Below, one piece after another: positions 63,100 to 64,000 of a stretch of DNA of 64,000 nucleotides. Under the pieces are notes generated by a model. That model ran no database searches. It was given only the letters and a program-made list of their open reading frames with translations, and was not told the DNA's origin. Within the stretch, counting starts at the first letter, position 1; every line of letters starts with the position of its first letter. Made by a program: the position numbers and the translations under genes. The stretch covers positions 62,001 to 126,000 of the forward strand of contig NZ_JBOITL010000032.1 of assembly GCF_050717515.1 (NCBI RefSeq). Reading direction: 5' to 3'. Source of the stretch: Clostridium_AD sp050717515. Lineage in GTDB: Bacteria > Bacillota > Clostridia > Clostridiales > Clostridiaceae.

Positions 63100-63432
63100 A
63101 TGGAAAAAGAAATGTATGCTTATAAATGTACAGCTTGTGGGAAACTTCACCATCCTAAGCATTATGTATGTAAATGCTGTGGAAATAGAGAGTTTGATGA
63201 GGTTCCACTAGGTGGAGAGGTAACTCTTGTAACCTATACAAAAGTATATAATCTCCCAGAGGGGTATATGAAACCATATATGGGTTTTGGAATTGTTAAA
63301 TTCACAAATGGTCTTGTTGTGAGTGGACAACTGGAAGTAGAAAATCCTCAAATAGGAATGAAACTTATGTCAACAGTTGGAGTTGTAAAAGAAGGTATAG
63401 GAAAGGATTATTACGGATTTATTTTTAATTAA
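63100..63432 (+). CDS. DUF35 zinc-ribbon/OB-fold partner protein
   Basis: The 110-residue protein shows a rubredoxin-like zinc ribbon (CTACGKLHHP, CKCCGNREF) followed by an OB-fold (GEVTLVTYTKVYNLP, GFGIVKFTNGLVVSGQLE). DUF35 proteins bind acyl-CoA and form complexes with adjacent thiolase-fold proteins. It starts 2 bases after the thiolase stop and ends the operon before the palindrome at 63449. Confidence 0.88.
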   Translation: MEKEMYAYKCTACGKLHHPKHYVCKCCGNREFDEVPLGGEVTLVTYTKVYNLPEGYMKPYMGFGIVKFTNGLVVSGQLEVENPQIGMKLMSTVGVVKEGIGKDYYGFIFN

Positions 63433-63448
63433 CTATAGATGAATTCAT

Positions 63449-63513
63449 GGGGACGGTTAGTAAGTTTTGTCTTTTAAAAAAGACAGCTGTTTAATTTATT
63501 ACTAACTGTCCCC
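63449..63513. repeat. GGGGAC-bounded palindrome, REP-like element or terminator
   Basis: GGGGACGGTTAGTAA pairs with TTACTAACTGTCCCC (one mismatch-type pair), with an inner TGTCTTTT/AAAGACA hairpin. The form recalls palindromes associated with Y1 (RAYT/IS200-like) transposases in Firmicutes. It may serve as a terminator here. Confidence 0.55.
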
Positions 63514-63630
63514 TTATATTTAAATATTTTCAAACAAATAACCATATTTAGTAAAAAAAATACATATATATTAATTAGGCAACTCTTTAAATTAGAGAAG
63601 TTACATACTAATATATAAGGAGAATACTGT

Positions 63631-64000
63631 ATGGTGAAAAAAACCAACAATATGAAGGCGAAAGAAAATTCAAAGTTCCTGAAAATATCTAGAAAAACTA
63701 TTTTAGCTATTCAACATTTAATTGCAATGTTTGGAGCTACAGTTTTGGTTCCCATACTAACTGGACTAGACCCATCAGTAGCATTAATTGCTGCAGGGGT
63801 AGGTACTCTTATATTCCATTTATGCACTAAGGGCAAGGTACCTGTATTTTTAGGATCTTCTTTTGCATTTATCCCCGTAATAATTACAGTAAAGGGAATG
63901 TACAATGGAGACCTGACTTATGCTCAGGGGGGGATTGTAGTAGCTGGTTTTATTTATGTAATAATGTCCATACTCATTAAAAAAGTTGGCGTTGATAAAA
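63631..64000 (+). CDS. NCS2 uracil/xanthine permease, N-terminal part (cut by the right edge)
   Basis: Starting at ATG 63631, eight bases after AAGGAG, 123 codons are present. AIQHLIAMFGATVLVPILTG is the first-helix signature of UraA/PbuX-type transporters, followed by GVGTLIFHLCTKGKVPVFLG and SFAFIPVI. It would import a nucleobase or related ring compound for the neighbouring hydrolases. C-terminal part and substrate residues are outside the window. Confidence 0.9.
   Translation, partial: MVKKTNNMKAKENSKFLKISRKTILAIQHLIAMFGATVLVPILTGLDPSVALIAAGVGTLIFHLCTKGKVPVFLGSSFAFIPVIITVKGMYNGDLTYAQGGIVVAGFIYVIMSILIKKVGVDK

Noticed and set aside
1..64000. CRISPR array, tRNA or rRNA genes
   Set aside because: No regularly spaced direct repeats and no recognisable tRNA or rRNA sequence were seen on reading the window.

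Overview
The window is AT-rich, densely packed DNA with Clostridium-type Shine-Dalgarno sites (AGGAGG, often with TTG or GTG starts), short intergenic hairpins and an anaerobe's gene content: a bifurcating-type [FeFe] hydrogenase, 4Fe-4S flavoproteins and molybdenum hydroxylases. It fits a strictly anaerobic member of the Clostridiaceae that ferments or scavenges purines. I cannot name the species from sequence alone.

Layout. 1-3400 (minus): hydA (cut by the left edge), hydB and hydC. 3983-8907: an unknown protein, an unannotated 26-residue peptide, an HD-GYP c-di-GMP phosphodiesterase, a DUF5317 membrane protein, a chemoreceptor and a CopZ-like chaperone. 8958-13118: mixed housekeeping genes (holin-like protein, YfcE phosphodiesterase, DUF2500 protein, an unknown family, L,D-transpeptidase, lipoprotein). 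13202-22217: start of the purine region, with a 2-hydroxyacid dehydrogenase, a relic of guanine deaminase, a YheO-like regulator, adenine deaminase, 8-oxoguanine deaminase and three-subunit xanthine dehydrogenase. 22311-26860: a scarred zone with an IS91-type transposase remnant, the tail of an ABC exporter, an intact MacB/FtsX-type ABC pair and a decayed second copy of the xdh FAD subunit. 26989-42089: two purine permeases and the yge/ygf set (carbamate kinase, ygeW, ygeY, ygeX on the minus strand; ssnA, ygfK, xdhD on the plus strand), known from anaerobic urate/purine degradation in gut bacteria. 42221-52936: maturation genes for selenium-dependent molybdenum hydroxylases (yqeC, ygfJ, yqeB, two xdhC paralogues, a MogA/MoeA-like protein), a ModE-like regulator, a FecCD-type ABC importer and modB-modA. 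53290-63432: a second diaminopropionate ammonia-lyase, a hydantoinase, the oxamate transcarbamylase genes allH-allF-allG, and an unusual cyclase / GNAT / thiolase-fold / DUF35 set. An NCS2 permease runs off the right edge.

How it works together (inference from families). Permeases import purines. Adenine deaminase and 8-oxoguanine deaminase feed hypoxanthine and urate, and Xdh and XdhD oxidise or hydroxylate purines using Mo cofactor matured by the yqeB/yqeC/ygfJ/xdhC products. YgfK, SsnA, HyuA, YgeY, YgeW and YgeX open and dismantle the ring to carbamoyl-phosphate, ammonia and pyruvate-type products. Carbamate kinase then harvests ATP. AllFGH would make carbamoyl-phosphate from oxalurate. 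Hydrogenase could dispose of electrons.

The least explained parts are the Cys-less thiolase/DUF35/GNAT/cyclase set after allG, a promoter signature shared across the purine genes, a perfect 20-bp palindrome before the 8-oxoguanine deaminase operon, two long inverted-repeat elements, and the small peptide gene at 4782. All functional calls are from motif reading; no database search was run.
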